Assembly (NCBI GenBank): GCA_001464055.1
Contig: LNET01000047.1
Span: forward strand, 1-62,514
Length of the DNA: 62,514 nt
Reading direction: 5' to 3'
Origin: Burkholderiales bacterium Ga0077543
Lineage (GTDB): Bacteria > Pseudomonadota > Gammaproteobacteria > Burkholderiales > Burkholderiaceae_C
The position numbers and the translations under genes were made by a program. The notes under the pieces were generated by a model. That model saw nothing but the letters and a program-made list of their open reading frames with translations, did not search any database and was not told the DNA's origin. This document shows, one piece after another, positions 62,097-62,514 of this stretch (position 1 is the first letter of the stretch; every line of letters starts with the position of its first letter).

Positions 62097-62426
62097 TCAC
62101 TTTTGGACGAAGGGGTCGTTGCTGGCGGTGTACATCCGGCGCATTTCTTCCCAGGTGCCGGACTTTTCGCTCAGCGTGGCGGAAGTGTTGATGAGCAGGT
62201 CTTCGGCTTCCTTGCATCTCCCTTGCTTCACCAGAGCCATGCAATCTCGTAAGTTGCTTTCGACCAACGCGGTGAAGCCAAGCTTGGCGACATCCAGCTT
62301 GGCCTGTTCGTAACGCCACTGCAGGCCTGGATAGCCTTCGGTGAAGAAGTGAAAGGGGTCACTGCCGTCTTCTTGGGGCAAGCCCAGTGCCCAAGACCCT
62401 AATCCGCTTTCCAGGGGCGGTTTCAA
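62097..62426 (-). CDS. Doubtful or degenerate ORF, hypothetical
   Basis: 109 codons from a TTG; an in-frame TGA lies eight codons upstream and no ATG opens the frame. The product is mildly acidic and helical (FTEGYPGLQWRYEQAKLDVAKLG...LVKQGRCKEAEDLLINTSATLSEKSGTWEEMRRMY), without signal or membrane segment. The ordered amphipathic helices suggest a real protein or the remnant of one, but I do not recognise it. The start may have been lost. Confidence 0.4.
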   Translation of the reverse strand: MKPPLESGLGSWALGLPQEDGSDPFHFFTEGYPGLQWRYEQAKLDVAKLGFTALVESNLRDCMALVKQGRCKEAEDLLINTSATLSEKSGTWEEMRRMYTASNDPFVQK

Positions 62427-62514
62427 GTCCGAAGTGCAACACCCGGTTCAATGAACTGAGGAAGATGGTTTGTGAGAGCTGGCCAGGGTCTGCGCGAACA
62501 CCTCCATCGGGGTA

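Overview
The window is GC-rich DNA (about two thirds G+C by eye) that is densely coding, with many 4-nt ATGA/GTGA gene overlaps. The gene families point to a betaproteobacterium of the order Burkholderiales, probably near Rubrivivax/Leptothrix/Ideonella: two PEP-CTERM proteins, TakP-type TRAP genes, a Methylobacterium FDH1-like NAD formate dehydrogenase, a periplasmic formate dehydrogenase with DUF3305/DUF3306 partners, and BTAD-domain ATPase regulators. This placement is inference from gene content.

Layout. 1-553: 3' part of a dihydrolipoamide dehydrogenase gene, preceded at the edge by a diverged inverted copy of part of itself. 572-5219: LysR regulator facing a TRAP transporter. 5268-13210 (minus): a large alpha-2-macroglobulin with its usual partner PBP1C. 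13336-14430: Mrp/ApbC Fe-S carrier. 14514-21016: unknown 415-aa protein, an RCC1-repeat lipoprotein, and a BTAD/AAA+/TPR regulator split by one in-frame stop. 21407-25626: a PEP-CTERM protein, then a histidine kinase/NtrC-type pair. 25776-30364: soluble NAD-linked Mo/W formate dehydrogenase (two subunits). 30451-38449 (minus): second BTAD/AAA+ regulator, second RCC1 protein, a 920-aa coiled-coil protein. 38887-42076 (minus): a PEP-CTERM spondin-like protein overlapping an OmpR-type regulator and its kinase.

42339-54369 is a large formate dehydrogenase island. A minus-strand accessory operon (DUF3305, DUF3306, polyferredoxin, TorD-like chaperone, MobA, 161-aa unknown) diverges from a plus-strand structural operon (Tat-target peptide, FdhA, FdhB, small lipoprotein, cytochrome b FdhC, small periplasmic protein, FdhD). 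54496-61250: a MocR regulator, a SnoaL-like protein, a PuuB-like FAD oxidase and a taurine/sulfonate-type ABC transporter. 61251-62514 is mostly non-coding, with one doubtful ORF.

The cell can oxidise formate in two places: in the cytoplasm to NADH, and in the periplasm to the quinone pool through cytochrome b. Only one set of Mo-cofactor/FDH maturation genes (mobA, fdhD, TorD-like) is visible here. The least explained features are the repeated pairing of an RCC1 beta-propeller gene with a BTAD-AAA+-TPR regulator gene, the split copy of that regulator, and the PEP-CTERM/two-component operon.
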